Part shown: positions 48,381 through 59,998 of the stretch, piece by piece | Position numbering within the stretch: the first letter of the stretch is position 1 | Layout: every line of letters starts with the position of its first letter | Source of the DNA: Takakia lepidozioides | Lineage: Eukaryota; Streptophyta; Takakiopsida; Takakiales; Takakiaceae | Length of the DNA: 64,000 nucleotides | Assembly (NCBI GenBank): GCA_030704615.1 | Contig: CM060732.1 | Location: 66,383,053 to 66,447,052 of the forward strand | Reading direction: 5' to 3' | Position numbers and translations under genes: made by a program | Notes under the pieces: model-generated | What the model was told of the DNA's origin: nothing | Databases searched by the model: none | What the model saw: the letters and a program-made list of their open reading frames with translations, nothing else

Positions 48381-48442
48381 ATGGTTTGGTGGGAAAGTCG
48401 TGGTGTACTTCCTACTAGGTTGTGGGTTCAAACCCGCGGCTG
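48381..48442 (+). repeat. tRNA-like A/B-box pair, possible SINE head
   Basis: GGGTTCAAACC (48424-48434) is a perfect pol III B box, with an A-box-like TTGGTGGGAAAGTCGTGG about 35 bases upstream. No anticodon arm can be drawn with confidence. No tail or target duplication was found. Confidence 0.35.
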
Positions 48443-49111
48443 CTAAGGAGAGCGGGGAGAAAGGGGGACGAGGGCAAAAGCCTTAAAAATGCCAAATTAG
48501 CCAAATCTGAAATCTGAACTATTTTTTTAGCTTTATAGCCGTCTATGCTTTTTGAAACCAATGATGTGTCAATCCTCAAGAACCTCAAATTGACTCAAAT
48601 ATGAAATTTTAATTTCTATTTCTTGAGTTTTCTTCAAACAAATTTTGAAACAAGACATTTTTGTCATTGCACTAATGGAGTTGAGTACTCCCAAATCATG
48701 TGAGTGGGTTATACATAGATCCTCACGGTGTACTAGTTTAAGCGGAAATGTGGCAAGTAACGGTGTGGGTTGGGCTCAGATGAACCGCCCACCCGGCTGC
48801 GACTAGTGCAAGTAAAAGGTCTGTGGATGACACCGAGGGAAGCAACTATATACAATTATCAAATTTAAATCATACCGGTAGGGAGAGAATTCCACTTCTC
48901 GTCCATACACAAGGTGTGGTCATTCCTTTGGGTAAGTATCCCACTACACGCTATGGGTGCGGATTCGGCGTTGAGATCCGACTCCTCGACACTTGAGTTA
49001 TCAAGAATCAGCAAAGAGTCTTATTGTTGAGGTTCGTGGATTCACAAACGTGCCCCAGCTAGGTTATATTGCGAGGATTTACCAACTATAAACAGAAGGG
49101 TCTACTAAGAC
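48443..49111. other. No gene recognised
   Basis: AT-rich sequence with no motif; may include decayed upstream parts of the MULE-like remnant that follows. Confidence 0.3.
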
Positions 49112-49339
49112 ATGATTGGTTTATATTGTACACATTGGTCAGTTCCATCTTGTGATTATCCCGATTTTGATGAGTTATCTGTCAAGAAGAAAAGACAATC
49201 ATATCTACCATGTAAGCACATGTACTTCATATACAATGCGCATCTAAGATGCCCCCGGACTTATGAGATCCACCAACCTTCTCTTAGCCAAACTGAGGTT
49301 AGGGCTATGCTTAAAAATGACCCTAGTTCATCTTCTTAG
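49112..49339 (+). pseudogene. Possible MULE/FAR1-type transposase SWIM-end remnant
   Basis: A 75-residue frame contains LPCKHMYFIYNAHLRCP and EIHQPSLSQTEVRAMLK. This resembles the C-x-H end of the SWIM zinc finger and following segment of Mutator-like transposases and FAR1-related proteins (IPCKHM, then LIHQPS..EEV..LL). Only this end is preserved; the preceding CxC half and the catalytic domain are not seen. Confidence 0.4.
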
Positions 49340-51128
49340 TGACACACAGAAAAGCACAAATTAGTAACTTGTGCCGTTCATTTTCAAGCACGTGACATGT
49401 AATTGTTTTATAATCTATTTTTTTCCCAAACATGACACATATGCATTTGTTAGCACACAAGTTTCTATTTTGGTTAATATGAAATTATGTCCCTTGAATA
49501 CAAGTTTGTAAACTATTATTTTGGCCAATGATCTTGCATTCTCTTCAGTTTTAGGTGGTGCATTAGTTGGAATTAAGGGTCACATGCATCTTTGACCATT
49601 GACTACATATTTTGTTAGCTAAGAAAAAGATTATTTTTCTACATACATATGATGTAACATTTGCATGTACGATTAATACGTCGTATTCTATGTTATATAA
49701 CTCCACTGCATACAATCTACAATGTGTGTATGAGTTGATTAAATAACAAACGGTTCGTCATATAATGGCTCCTCCTAGTTGATGAGATATGTTAGCAAAC
49801 AATATAATTAGATAATTTACAAGCAATTAATAACACTGTCCAATATATTTGTAATACTAGATATGAGAGTGCATGTGAAAAGAATTAAGTCATGAGTAAT
49901 TATAATTGATTTGTTGATACGAAATTTATTTGTAAAATATCTACATTGAAATCATAAATATTAGTATTGGATACAAATAAAGATAAAAATGATTTTATTT
50001 TATTTTATTTTTATTTTGGAAAAATCTTGGAATCAAAATTTTAAAATAAAATCAAGAGGAAAAAATAATATTGGTAATTAATTGTGGATGAGGTCTATAG
50101 TTTGTTGACTGCAATAATTTTTATTTATTTATTTTGTAATCAGACTATATTTGAATTTAAATATTTAGATATGAATATTTATACATGATATTATTTATAA
50201 TTTATGATGAATATAAATTTAAAAAATAAATACTAGTATAGGATAAATTATAGAATACATAAAACATAGTTTTACCAAAAAATAAATAAAAATGTTATAG
50301 TACAACGGGAGTAACATTTGATTAATCAAGTTAGAAACAAGGGAAAAAAAACCTTGAGAAAGTCGGAAAACGTTAACATGAGGATATCGCCCCTAATGAA
50401 GTTAAAAAAACCGAAGTAAAATCACCCCAAACTTTAAATGAGATAAAAAAAACAACTGTGAGTAAAGAATGAGAGCACCAATAGCAGAGAAAATACCGGA
50501 GCTCCAAGAATGCAGCGCAAAGCACTTAAATTCTTTGGATTGGATTCAAAGCAAGGTTGAATAGTGTGCTTTGGTAGATTAAAAGGACCTGGTACCTCTA
50601 CTATTTTTTGAGCAATGGGTTGTCTACAGGAAGCAAAGCTTGAGGAAAAAATTGACAAGATGTTCAAGGGAGAACATGTAACTAACATTCCTGAGCATCT
50701 TAACATCTTAACATCTCAACAGGTTGATCATGTTGCACAGTGGCAGACCCATATCATTCCTCACTTTGGGTGAATTTGTAGTCTTTCCTTTCCCTTGACA
50801 TAAACTGTGATAAAAAACAGTTTACCCGATTATCGAGAATATCAAAAATAGATTATGCATATATAATAATATACGACATATATATTTCTGTGTACGTTAC
50901 GTATAATACATCTGGTAGCCCAGGCACAAAGTCTGAGATTCGTTACCCCGTGCTTTTTACTACCCGGGGTATTTCTACCCCGTGCTTTTCAATAGCCCAT
51001 GCCCTCTTGCCGGTGCCACGGAATCTTCTAGAATAAAACCCCGGGTATTGGAATCTTTCAAGGGATCCGAAGTCTTGTAAAAGCATGGCTATTTTGGTAT
51101 TCCGTACACAAGACAATCAATTGATCCA
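49340..51128. other. Very AT-rich, no gene recognised
   Basis: Long A/T tracts dominate 49,380-50,430. No coding or RNA feature identified. Around 50,940-51,060 there is a short GC-richer stretch with repeated TACCCCGTGCTTTT and a GAA-nn-TTC-nn-GAA site. Confidence 0.35.
51021..51033 (+). promoter_or_regulatory. Perfect heat-shock-element-like trimer
   Basis: GAATCTTCTAGAA fits GAA-nn-TTC-nn-GAA. It lies about 150 bp upstream of a copia-like coding remnant. A chance match is possible. Confidence 0.3.
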
Positions 51129-51176
51129 TTGCGAATTTGCAAAAAGCTTAAGACCAAGCAATCAGACATTTGCATG

Positions 51177-51350
51177 GTGATTTCTTTGGCCAAAATTATA
51201 GTACAAGAAGATATGCCAGACCATCCAGGTAAGAGATGTTTGTTTCTTGGTTATTTCAACGAGAGCAAATCCTACATGATATGGGAGCCTGTCTATGGGA
51301 TCTCCTGGTTTGCATTGGGTCCTGTCAAGAAAACATACACATATTTTTGA
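51177..51350 (+). pseudogene. Ty1/copia integrase-end remnant (+)
   Basis: The frame reads GKRCLFLGYFNESKSYMIWE, matching the copia segment (K)C(I/V)FLGY....K.Y..., which lies between integrase and RT. Only about 50 residues are recognisable. Confidence 0.5.
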
Positions 51351-51837
51351 AGATTCAGGGATTAAAGAATATGACTCTATTACAAGGGAGCTCCTCCCAA
51401 CCATAGACGTCTGTACAAAGATTGATTTGTCTCTCTCCTTAGCTCAATATATATATATCTACTAGATGTCTCATACTGAGAGATGTCTATTCCCTCAAGA
51501 CTTATCTAATAGCTATTCTAAGCCGCATATATTCTACCTAGGTATCTAGAATAATCTAACGGATGATGAGTTGAACCCAAAAGTTCATCCATCCTAATTC
51601 TAACATTCCCACTCAACGAAACAACCGTTATTAAGATTGAAAGTCAACAACCTTCGTCATCTTTTTGAAGCGCACATGCTTGCACATGAAATGTCTTTCA
51701 CGAGTTAGGCTCTTGGTCAAAATATTTGCATCACAATATCCCACCTAGCACCATGTGCAAACCATCATTGCCTAAAGGACTCCCACTGAAGCATAATCCA
51801 TGATCAATAGTACATTTGAGATACCATAAGATTCATT

Positions 51838-52690
51838 TCACTTCACTTCCCTTTGAGAATAGCCTTTGGCAACGAGCCGGGCTTTGTATCGCTCTACAGG
51901 TCCATCTGCCTTGTACTTCACCTTGAAAAACCTCATGCTTCCAACTGTTCTCCTTCCAAGTGGCAAAGAAACAAGAACCCAAGTACCATTATTCATAATG
52001 GATATGTATTTTGAATCAAGAGTTTCCTTCCCCTGTGAGGCATCAATATTCTCCAATGCTTCTGTCAAAGACTGGGGTTCATCATTGTTAATACAATGAA
52101 ATGCAAAAACCACGTCTAGAGACTTTATAAACTTATTGGAGGGCTTCCAACTACATTATGAGCGTTGAGGTACAAAAGGCTCATTTACCTCTTCACCTAC
52201 ATCCTCATGAATTCACTGACATCACCATGACTCCCTTTAGGTCTAAGAGCATGTTCACTTCGTACGTCGAGCTGCAACTGGAGTAGTATCAGCTAATACT
52301 TTGGCACTAGCTGATCAATGGAATGAATTTGCAGTATATATGCGGAGCATCAGCAATTTTGATATAAATCTCACCAGCTCCCACTTTCTGTATGTTTAGA
52401 AGACTCAACAAAGTGGACGTCACGATTTCTAACCATAACTTTGCGTTCCAAGTCATACAGACGATAGCATTTAGACCCCTCACAATATTCCAAAAACCAT
52501 GCACTTAATGCTTTTGGAATCCAGCTTTTTAAGTTCCAAGTCATACAGACGATAACATTTAATTAGACCCCTCACAATATCCCAAAAACATGCACTTAAT
52601 TATTTTGGAATCCAACTTTGAACGTTTTTCTTTCGGAATATGAGCATACGCATCACAACCAAAAACTCTAAGGTGTGCAACACTTGGCTT
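51838..52690 (-). pseudogene. Ty1/copia integrase-to-RT remnant (-)
   Basis: Reading the minus strand, 52690-52500 gives KKPSVAHLRVFGCDAYAHIP, then KEKRSKLDSK and KCMFLGY, the integrase C-terminal region. 52113-51838 gives EPQSLTEALENID, NNGTWVLVSLPLGRRTVGS, and VERYKARLVAKGYSQ, the start of the copia reverse transcriptase. Order and strand fit one element with the middle lost and frames broken. A segment of about 85 bp is tandemly duplicated at about 52430-52505 and 52525-52610. Confidence 0.72.
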
Positions 52691-53727
52691 CTTGTTAATG
52701 AATGCAATGTTAATATTTACTGTTTAAAAATTTAAAAACAACAAAATATTATAAATTTAAATTATGTAATGTTTGTTTAGCTATATCTTGGTCGTATGAG
52801 GCCAATTTGACACAGTTTCTGTAGGAATAGCCTTAGGTCCCACACGCTACCCACTTATACCACAATGATATCCACTTTCATTTTTGGCCTCCTGCCAAAA
52901 ATCTATGGAGTTTTCCAAAAAAAATCTTGATATATTTGTCACTTTGGATTTTTTAATTGCTTAAGTAATATTTAAGCCATTGGTAGGTGTTCTTCAGCTA
53001 CAAATGAGTGGTTGTGTCCAACTGTCTATATACTTAAATTGTTATATATATTGCTTTGAGAAATTTGTCACTAGATTTAATTGTCGAAATATCACAAGTA
53101 CTTGAAGTTTATTTAGATGTAGAGAAGTCTTCTAAACCCCGCATAATTGCATTACTTGTGTTAAGTCCATCGGAAGGTCTATGCGGCACATTAATGTATA
53201 GTTATCAAAATCAATTCATAAAAAATATTAATTAATTAATCAATAATATTTGTTGGTGTTCATTTTCACTAAGATTCAACTTAAATGTAAGACCATTAAT
53301 TTTGTTCCTACCATTTTCTATCAACCTATAATCATTTCACTAGTTTTGATATATTAGAGTAAAATGACAGTCAAACAATAGTCAAATATTTAACTATTAT
53401 ATTTTATAATTAATTTTCTTTTTACTATATTATCTCTAATTACACATATCAATGTCTAGATGAATATACAGTCCTAGAAACCAGATAATCTAAAAATTCA
53501 TTGCAGTACTAAAATGTATAACTACCTAGTAGTATCAACTAACAACTTAACTTTATAGTGATAATAGTATTGAAAAATGTCAGTAGTGAAAATGATAGTG
53601 AAACCTTACTGGTTGGAGAACCTATGATGTGTTGTAGAGATTGTTGAGAGGATCACTTGCTAATCTTCCGCACCCTTCACAGTATCAAAAGTTGTTGTTG
53701 ATGGTATTTGATGTCGACACTCCTTCA
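52691..53727. other. AT-rich, no gene recognised
   Basis: No motif, RNA or named element seen. Confidence 0.35.
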
Positions 53728-53985
53728 TCAATCGTCAGACATCTCCTGCCCACAATGTCTCTGCAAACACGTTGTTGACGACGAAAAGTGCATTAATGTA
53801 CACTGGGGATGGTATGCACGAGTGCATGATGCCGCCAAACAATTCCATGCTGTTTTAAAATTTTTACCACAGAAAGTACACGGTGAAATAATTTGAAATT
53901 CTATAGAGCTGAACTCAGAAGATTTAACAAGAAGGTTGGACATTGGAGAAGGTTTGAATGATGACATATCATGGTCATGTTCCAT
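53728..53985 (-). pseudogene. Cys/His-rich zinc-binding-like fragment
   Basis: An 85-residue frame has CTFCGKNFKTAWNCLAASC, then YHPQC and CLQRHCGQEM: regularly spaced Cys and His pairs like a RING- or PHD-type finger. No complete domain and no flanking exons were found. Possibly part of a decayed gene together with the coiled-coil frame at 54077-54313. Confidence 0.3.
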
Positions 53986-54076
53986 AACATGAAGCTGTTG
54001 AGCGATGGCTGTTTTCCGCCTCTAATAGACTTTGTACCAATGTGAACGAGGCTACACACCATGTCTCTTCATCTAA

Positions 54077-54313
54077 CTAAGTTTTTCTCAAAATCGATTT
54101 ATGCTCTGATTTTTTTTCCTCCATCAGCTCTTTAAAGTGGTCCATAATACCATTGTGAAAATCAAGCTTGCGCTGCAAGCTTTCCAACAACTTACGACAT
54201 GAGTTCATCATTTCTGCTTGCGACTCATTGTCAGTAGAGCTTATTTTTAAGGTTTCGGCCTCATGTTGCGTAAGCAGTATATCTAGATTGACATTTGCAT
54301 GACTTGAAAGCAA
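54077..54313 (-). pseudogene. Short coiled-coil-like open frame
   Basis: 78 residues, charged and helical (SCRKLLESLQRKLDFHNG, HFKELMEEKKSEHKS). Same strand as, and just upstream of, the Cys/His-rich fragment. No family recognised. Confidence 0.2.
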
Positions 54314-54864
54314 TTCTAATTCGTGATCTTATATTCGAGAGTTTATTCTAAACACATCTTATTCAAACTTCTCTTATTCAAACTTGAATATATCAAGAGA
54401 TTCCATTGATAACTTTAACTCACTATCCAAAGACAAAAGCAGATCAAGCCATAGTTCACTATCATCGATAAGAGCTCTTACAAACTGTCTCATTTTTACA
54501 AGCACGTCTAATTGTGAGCCTAATTTTGTCGATTTGGACCTTTGTTGTGACATAAACGTCTAATTGCAGCATAAACTAGTGCTTCATTTCTATATATGTT
54601 TCATTTTCGGATTCACCCACAGACAAAGTTTTCTTAATGTTTGCAACTCCCACAATGTCTAAGCTTTGGATTTTTCGAAACGCCTCCCTATTTATGCATT
54701 TTCAACTGTTGCGGCAGTTTGTCTTCCATGTATTGATGCATATTGAAAGCTATTTCAATTCGCAAGTATCTACAGGAGCAACAACCTAGCAAATGAACAT
54801 CCCTTTTCAAGAATATAAAAATGAGATATTGTCTCTCTTCTCTCACAACTCACTTCGTTTATGA

Positions 54865-54866
<2 letters not shown>

Positions 54867-54900
<34 letters not shown>
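54867..54900. repeat. (T)34 homopolymer
   Basis: Thirty-four consecutive T bases. Could be the poly(A) tail of a minus-strand retroposed copy or slippage expansion; no flanking target duplication identified. Confidence 0.85.
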
Positions 54901-54938
54901 CTCTCTTTGTACTTTCTCTAGGACCAAGTTATCAGTTA

Positions 54939-55147
54939 TGGCAGGAGTGGTGAAGCGCAAATGCCCCATGCTTTTAGTAGACGATTTGGACCTAACTGTG
55001 AGAGATGCTTCCTTTGAAAGTCTGGTCTTGAATCGCTATGGCAATGTCAACAAATCGACTGTTCTGGATTCTCAGTCTTATTTAAGTTATGGTTTGACAG
55101 ATTGGCTTGGGTTCATTATTGTTAGTGTTACGTGGAGAACGTTGTGA
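54939..55147 (+). pseudogene. Unrecognised open frame, possibly exonic
   Basis: After a CTCTAG that could be a splice acceptor, a frame begins MAGVVKRKCPMLLVDDLDLT and runs to a stop at 55147. Codon composition looks more coding-like than the surroundings, but no family is recognised and no second exon is confirmed. A downstream frame (about 55312-55459, GIVKHGAGSGGRKK) could be related. Confidence 0.2.
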
Positions 55148-55597
55148 TTTGAGCATTATGATATTTGAAAATGTCTTCAAACATAATTTCATTGTCATCG
55201 GGGTTTAAAGCTTCTCAAGAGGGCACCACAAGATGAGGATGAGAAATTTGAGGATTATGATCTTCGAAACTCTTTTGAAACACAATTTTGTTGCGCTTTA
55301 ATTTTTACAGGAATTGTGAAACACGGTGCAGGGTCTGGAGGTAGAAAAAAAATTTCTTTAGGTAAAGAAATGGTCGTGTCTAGCCCCATGGTCCATACTA
55401 TGATTGGACATTTTCGTTTTCCACCATATCGAACACTGAAATTGAGTCCCAAACTTTAAATCTTCTTTTATTGGGGCAGTTTTGTGCTATTTGATTAGGT
55501 TCACCACAATATTATGGAATATTTTGAAATATTTCAAATGCTCTAGAATGTTTTGGATTTCTACTAGATGCTTCTGAGCTATATCTGTGATATTATC

Positions 55598-55602
<5 letters not shown>

Positions 55603-55630
<28 letters not shown>
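55603..55630. repeat. (AT)14 microsatellite
   Basis: Uninterrupted AT dinucleotide run. Confidence 0.9.
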
Positions 55631-55637
<7 letters not shown>

Positions 55638-56610
55638 CACGATTCATCTTTCATTTTGTTAGGTGGTTTATGCCAATGTTTTAAAAACTTTTTAGAAGGG
55701 TTAACATTTTGACCCACATAAACTTTTTTATTTTATAAACACCTAATCTTGTAGATAAAATTTTTAGTTTCGGACACTTTTTTTGAATTTTTAGCATGAG
55801 AACCTTTTGAAGTAGACAATGAATTCGGATTTTGATTTGATATTCCTGGTAAGACCCGTAATTCATTAACATGTATCTAAAAAAATTCTCATGTGCGGGT
55901 ATAATCGTTTTAAACTTCAGAACCATCTTGTTTGGATCGAGTCTTCTTGAGCACTTTATCATCATTGTTGTAAGTAAGATTCTTCATATGAAAGAGGTCA
56001 ATGCCAAACTCAAAATGAAGCTCTCTTATCTGAAATACTCGAAACCTTTTGGTATGATCATTCAGCAAATTCACATCGTCTTTTAATCGTCAAATGTTTT
56101 TCAAAAAGTGTGAAAAAAAATACTTTGTGGTAAACGAGTCCCTGTTTTTGGTCCAACATAACATATTTGATAAATAAATGAATCAATAAATATGTAAATA
56201 AATCATTTTAATGAATAAATTATACCTATAGCAAGTTCATTTCCAAACTTCTTTCGAAATTCTTCTCGAAAGATAAATACACCATTGACAAACTCCTTAA
56301 TAGTGTGGCCATAGTTGTAGATATGGACATGATGTGGCGTTAGGATGTCAGCGTCACGTCTAAACCTGACGTTAACATGTGTAATTAATTAATATTTTAA
56401 TCTTTACTATTGATTATTTATCCTAGATATAAAGGTGGCGACATAGATGACTATTTGTTTTTAAAATTATGTGCACTAATATTGGCGCCACATTTTGTAA
56501 AAATGCATGCGACCGTCAAGTGGACTTACCATCCTGGATAAAAATTATATTATAATTAAAAAAACTAAAAATAAATATATAAAGAACAGCCAACAGAAAC
56601 CAAAAGCATG

Positions 56611-56888
56611 TGACCATCAATATTGGTGGTTGCACGTATTTTAAGAAATTGAAAAAATATGTGATCGCCAATACTGGCGGTCGCGTGCATATAAGAAGGA
56701 AAAAAAAAAACATACAACCGCCAATACTGACGGTCGTAAATATTTAAAATTAAAAATATTATTATGACCACCAATATTGGTGGTCGCATATATATATAAG
56801 TAAAATAAAATATTGCGACTGCCAATATTGGCAGTCATAGGTATTTAAAATTTAAATTAATTAAAGCGACCGTCAATATTGACGGGCG
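56611..56888. repeat. Palindromic repeat array B, period about 51 bp
   Basis: Six units with a palindromic core, at about 56611, 56661, 56714, 56764, 56815 and 56866, separated by AT-rich spacers. Two cores are perfect 20-bp palindromes: GACCACCAATATTGGTGGTC (56766-56785) and GACTGCCAATATTGGCAGTC (56817-56836). The others carry one to three changes, for example GATCGCCAATACTGGCGGTC. Compensatory differences in both arms keep the palindrome while the sequence drifts. Confidence 0.82.
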
Positions 56889-57338
56889 GAGTAATTTTTA
56901 ATTTTTTTTAATGAAACCACCGTGTCTTTGACAATGCAGATGAGGTGACTATTTTTTACCATAACTTAATTTTACTCATATTTCGCTAAAACTGACGTGA
57001 CTTGACGTGATGTTTGCAACACTAAGCGTGACCAAATTCAAATTCTGTGAAAAAAGTTGAGCTGATACAAATAGGTCATTCATCAATTCTTTTGTCTTCT
57101 ATTTTTGTTTCTTCAAGCAAATCTTCTAAAATGTGAATTGTGCATCTTACATGCGGAAAGACAATCCATACTTTCACCCCAGCATAGCTCAGAAAAACGC
57201 CATAGAACTGTGTAAATCGTCTACCAAACGGAAATTTGCGGTGACGTCCTAAGATCATATACTCCTATAGCAGTCGTAGACAAAATCATTTTCCAATAAC
57301 TATGTCATCGTACGTGTGTTGAGGGGTTAGTAACAGGG

Positions 57339-57896
57339 TTGGGTCCTAATCTCTATGTCTATTGCGTCGGAGTGACATGGAGAAGTGGAAGAATGGATGT
57401 GGGTACAACTGCCACCTTAGAGGGACGTGACAATTGGGACCATGAACAATGTAGTTTGCACGAGGGACTGGAAAAAAGATGTTGGGATGAATGGTCAAGA
57501 CGAAATATGGATAATAACATTCATAGGGTTCATAGGGATGATGAGGTTTACAGACGATGTTCTCACGCACGTTGCAGTGTTTGCATGTCACTGTTTTCCC
57601 CAACTTCTCTCACATCATCTTCATACATAGTATTATTACTCCATGTCCCCATTAGTTTTGTGATGGCTTTCTTCTACAAAGAGAATGCAACAAACCTTGT
57701 CCTGAAGATCCATGACGTGAATGACATCACATCTGGTGACTCATATTGTTGCAGAAGAAGTCGAGACAGAGGTTATGAATATATCATTCTCCATAAGACT
57801 TTGACATCCTCAACATACGGAGTGGAGTATGTCACAATTGGCATCGATCATGCATATTGTTCAACACAGTGGACGATATATTTAGGTTGGACATGA
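57339..57896 (+). CDS. 185-residue open frame of unknown nature
   Basis: Longest open frame between 44 and 59 kb apart from retroelement pieces. The sequence is Cys-, Trp- and Tyr-rich, with a hydrophobic stretch (SSYIVLLLHVPISFVMAFFY). No family is recognised, no splice partners are found, and it may be chance or part of a decayed transposon. Confidence 0.15.
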   Translation: MGPNLYVYCVGVTWRSGRMDVGTTATLEGRDNWDHEQCSLHEGLEKRCWDEWSRRNMDNNIHRVHRDDEVYRRCSHARCSVCMSLFSPTSLTSSSYIVLLLHVPISFVMAFFYKENATNLVLKIHDVNDITSGDSYCCRRSRDRGYEYIILHKTLTSSTYGVEYVTIGIDHAYCSTQWTIYLGWT

Positions 57897-59374
57897 CAAG
57901 AAAGGCTCTGTTTGCTAGTAAGCACGCGAGTTGGAAGTGAAGTTGAAGAATGGTGAACTATCCCCATTTTAGATCGTCGAGAAAGATGCACATGGGGAGT
58001 TTAACAAACGCCGCATCACACATCTAAAGACCTACATGCAAATGGCCGGGATGTCAGAATAGTTTACAACGTTGGTTTGCAAAAAAGCCAGAAACAAGTG
58101 TGAATAAAAATGTAGTGGATAAAATATAAATAACATAATTAAAAAATAAATAAATATTCAATATGAAACATATACAAATATTCACGCCCATTTTGAAGGA
58201 ATGGTCATATTTTTAGTATGGAGGAAAAAATATATATAAACAAGATATTAAAATCGAAGAAGAAACACAAATAAAGGCAAAAAAATAAAAATAAGAGAAA
58301 GTTATATTCTGGAGAAATACTTATATAGAAAAGAACATAAACAAATCGAAGAAGAAACACAAACGAAACGAAGGAAAAAGAAATAAAATAACGTTCTATT
58401 TTGTCAAAACACAGCAGAAGGAAGAGAAGGAAATGAACTTCATTATCTTTACATATATGAAAAAAAATGGAATACACAAACAAATGAATGAATTAAAAAA
58501 AAAATTGGATGAAAACTTAATAATTTTTTTTTTTTAATAAAGTCGTTTCACCAATTCATGCAACTAGGTGTTGAAGGCGTAAACGTAGGCTGGAGTAGGT
58601 CGACAGGGACTGTGATAAGAAGATATGTAAGCTTAAGCGTATCGGGTTGTGGAATGATAAGCGTGAGGAGGCTATATGCAGGATTGCGCGGTTCAATGTT
58701 AGCGAGGATTATGATGTCAGGCGTCTCAGATTGAGTGATGATAAACGACAGAAAAAGAATAGACGCATACTTGAGCAGTTGATTGCCATGAAAAGTACTA
58801 AAAACGAGAATCATGAGGTTGATAAGCGGGAGAGGGATGTGAAGAAGATAGACGACTATATGAACTGGATCGACTGGAGGTTACAAATGACTAGTTACAA
58901 CAGACATGAAAGTGTGGATTGGATATCCAATGATTGAGTCCGTCACCCTGGACTGTGACGGTTTACAACATCAGGTATACACGGCAACAGCTGAAGACAT
59001 TCAGCCACCGTTCACCGTGACTTATAATTTTTTCCTGATACATGTGCTCAAGTTGAATACTTATTTAAAAAATCAATATCACTATATTATAATTAAATTA
59101 AATTAAAGATAAATAGATTAAAAAATCAATAATTGATAAGCCTACTTTTAAAATTATTTACAATTAGGTATTAACCAATAAAAGTGTTATGTCAGTGTAA
59201 ACATTTATCGATAACAAAATTTTATTTAAATTACAATAAATGGTGACAACCTATATATTCTATCAAATCTCGAAAATAAATGATACATGTGACTCAGAAA
59301 TGTAATGACTAAAGTTGATATACTCGAGAACGAATAAACACATGGAGATAATATAAATATATATATATTTAATA
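57897..59374. other. AT-rich, no gene recognised
   Basis: A charged open frame at 58647-58937 (KRQKKNRRILEQLIAMKS) is the only coding-like stretch; no family identified. Confidence 0.3.
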
Positions 59375-59533
59375 TTTCTCTGCTCTAAAGATTTATTATA
59401 TATTAAATATAAATTATATTTTTATTTTTATTTTATTTTCTCACTCTAAGGATTTTTTAGAGCGGTTGTAAGAGATCCTTATTTCTCTCAATCTTCTCAT
59501 TTAAAGGGCTTTTCAGATAGGCTATGAGAAATC
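59375..59533. repeat. Palindromic repeat array C, left part
   Basis: Contains CTCTAAGGATTTTTTAGAGCG (imperfect palindrome, about 59443-59463) and diverged copies on either side (CTGCTCTAAAGATTTATTA near 59380). Continues on the far side of the hAT insertion. Confidence 0.65.
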
Positions 59534-59541
59534 ATTAGAAC
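59534..59541. repeat. hAT target-site duplication, left copy
   Basis: ATTAGAAC, identical to 63487-63494. It fits the Ac-type target preference nTnnnnAn. Confidence 0.85.
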
Positions 59542-59798
59542 CAATGAACGGGAAGAACCGGCAGCCAGTTACATGCCAGCCGAGTGCCATCCTGGAATTT
59601 CCGGGTATGACATGAAACCTCCGGAAAATGAACCGACGGAAAAAATGGCCCAAGAGGAAATCATCCGAGTGCCTGACTCAGAGGACGGATTTTTGCCTTT
59701 CTGTATCAGTAAATGCCGGAAATATGCCTTAGTTGGCACGCCTGGACGGATTCCAGCCATTCTTATCTTATAAGAAAACGGAAAATGGCCGTTGAATG

Positions 59799-59998
59799 CT
59801 GCCACGTGCCGGAAATCCAGCATGTCAGGGCCCAGGCCTGGTTACATCCAACGGACGGGGTCAGGGTGGTTGGGGGCAAACCCTAGAAGAGACTAGAAGA
59901 GCCTTGCCACGTGGCGGAAATCCAGCATGCCAGGGCCCACGCCTGGTTACATCAAACGGACGGAGCCAGGGTGGTTGGGGGCAAACCCTAGAAGAGCC
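59799..59998 (+). repeat. Tandem duplication (about 98 bp, two copies) inside the hAT 5' region
   Basis: The units start TGCCACGTG(C/G)CGGAAATCC and run through GGTGGTTGGGGGCAAACCC to AGAAGAGCCT; the copies meet at about 59905. The apparent 160-residue frame at 59796-60278 is produced by these and the next repeats and is not taken as a gene. Confidence 0.75.

Noticed and set aside
56474-56495. CACTA transposon terminus at CACTAATATTGG
   Set aside because: A five-base match in AT-rich DNA; no matching inverted end or 3-bp duplication could be identified in the window.
57346-57603. 85-residue minus-strand frame at 57 kb
   Set aside because: Overlaps the longer unexplained plus-strand frame, no motif, composition not coding-like.
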